Below are positions 63,473-64,000 of a stretch of DNA of 64,000 nucleotides, one piece after another; positions within the stretch are counted from its first letter, which is position 1; the number at the start of each line of letters is the position of its first letter. A program made the position numbers and the translations under genes. The notes under the pieces were generated by a model. The model worked only from the letters and a program-made list of their open reading frames with translations. It was not told where the DNA came from and did not search any database. Source of the stretch: Diploptera punctata. Taxonomy: Eukaryota > Arthropoda > Insecta > Blattodea > Blaberidae. The stretch covers positions 1,006,001 to 1,070,000 of the forward strand of contig JASPKZ010007295.1 in NCBI GenBank assembly GCA_030220185.1. The letters are read 5' to 3'.

Positions 63473-64000
63473 ATCTTCTTCTTCTTCCTTCCAAGTATTA
63501 GGGCAAGGCCTGTTACGATCCTATAGAAAATATTCCCTCCAGGATTTCATAGGACGGCCCGTGATCTTCGTCCTATTGGTATATAATTATAAATAGCTTT
63601 GGGGATCCGATTTGAACTCATTCTTTATAGATGCTGTTTCCAATTAGTTGGTACTGTTTAATATATTCCAAAATTGGCGTAGTTTTCAATTCTTTTAAGA
63701 TATCGGTGTTCCTTTTCCAATCCCATCTTGTGTAACCCACTGTTCTGTGCATGAATCTCATTTCACAAGCCGTTATTCTACTTTCATGTTGTCTTTTTAG
63801 TGTCCATGCTTCACTACCATAGGTCAACACTGGTCTAGCCAAAGTGTTATATAAACGTAATCTGGTGTTTTTTTGTACAAGGGATGGTTTCATAACTTGA
63901 TTAATAATTCCCATACTTTTATTATAACTAGTAATTTTTTCAGGGATATCCTTTTCATCCCAGATAGAGAGATAATATCCAAGATATTTAAATTGATTAG
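63473..64000 (-). mobile_element. non-LTR retrotransposon 3' part, family G copy 3
   Basis: The frame 63914-63618 encodes MGIINQVMKPSLVQKNTRLR, LYNTLARPVLTYGSEAWTLK, EMRFMHRTVGYTRWDWKRNT and ILEYIKQYQ. It is the best-preserved copy of this family and runs off the window end. (TTC)n lies at the left edge. Confidence 0.8.

Overview
The window is nuclear DNA from a large, AT-rich, intron-rich insect genome. The repertoire fits a polyneopteran, most likely a cockroach or relative: many tRNA-derived SINE families, Penelope-like elements (PLEs), Helitrons, hAT and mariner relics, and several non-LTR retrotransposon families. The order is an inference; insect is well supported by the gene and repeat content. 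There are no operons, CRISPR arrays or prokaryotic signals.

One host gene runs through the window on the + strand in at least 11 exons from 14538 to 52905, mostly 38 to 280 bases each and separated by introns of up to 8 kb. Joined in phase, they encode the end of a receptor tyrosine kinase: a cysteine-bearing stretch and a fibronectin type III (FN3) domain (14538-14697, 22829-23034), a 38-base microexon (26341-26378), a transmembrane segment (27756-27955), a juxtamembrane exon (31513-31588), and a split kinase domain (35172-35337, 37911-38188, 42520-42674, 43944-44155, 50308-50403, 52710-52905) with its stop codon at 52903. An FN3 ectodomain combined with a split kinase points to Torso among insect receptors. 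The more N-terminal exons must lie upstream; I could not find them in 1-14537. The 50308-50403 exon is one base out of phase with its neighbours, so it holds either an assembly error or a real lesion.

Everything else is intron or upstream DNA filled with mobile elements. 1-14.5 kb: three Helitron segments (one with three nested insertions), SINEs of four families, a tRNA-bearing foldback element, two decayed copies of a conserved arthropod protein, and a tandem dimer of a 450-750 bp repeat. 14.5-22.8 kb: more SINEs, a jockey-like reverse transcriptase relic and a processed pseudogene of an RRM/F-box/LRR protein. 22.8-35 kb: PLE inverted repeats, an inverted Helitron, a LINE with a twin-priming (inverted 5' end) structure, a hAT element and a palindrome of about 1.1 kb. 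35-53 kb: PLE fragments with GIY-YIG endonuclease sequence, repeated tRNA-foldback loci, a second hAT, and a mariner-like element with a DUF4817-type helix-turn-helix. 53-64 kb, downstream of the gene: more of the same.

Two observations stand out. First, at least 15 PLE-type sites carry a hammerhead-ribozyme-like core (CTGANGA, a hairpin, GAAA, a very short stem III, then a UH cleavage site), nearly always with one extra base between CTGANGA and stem II; one subfamily shows C3U and G8A changes that would keep the 3-8 core pair. Second, a family of at least seven loci carries a tRNA-like gene in inverted-repeat arms and moves as a unit, with a 12-base target duplication at one locus.
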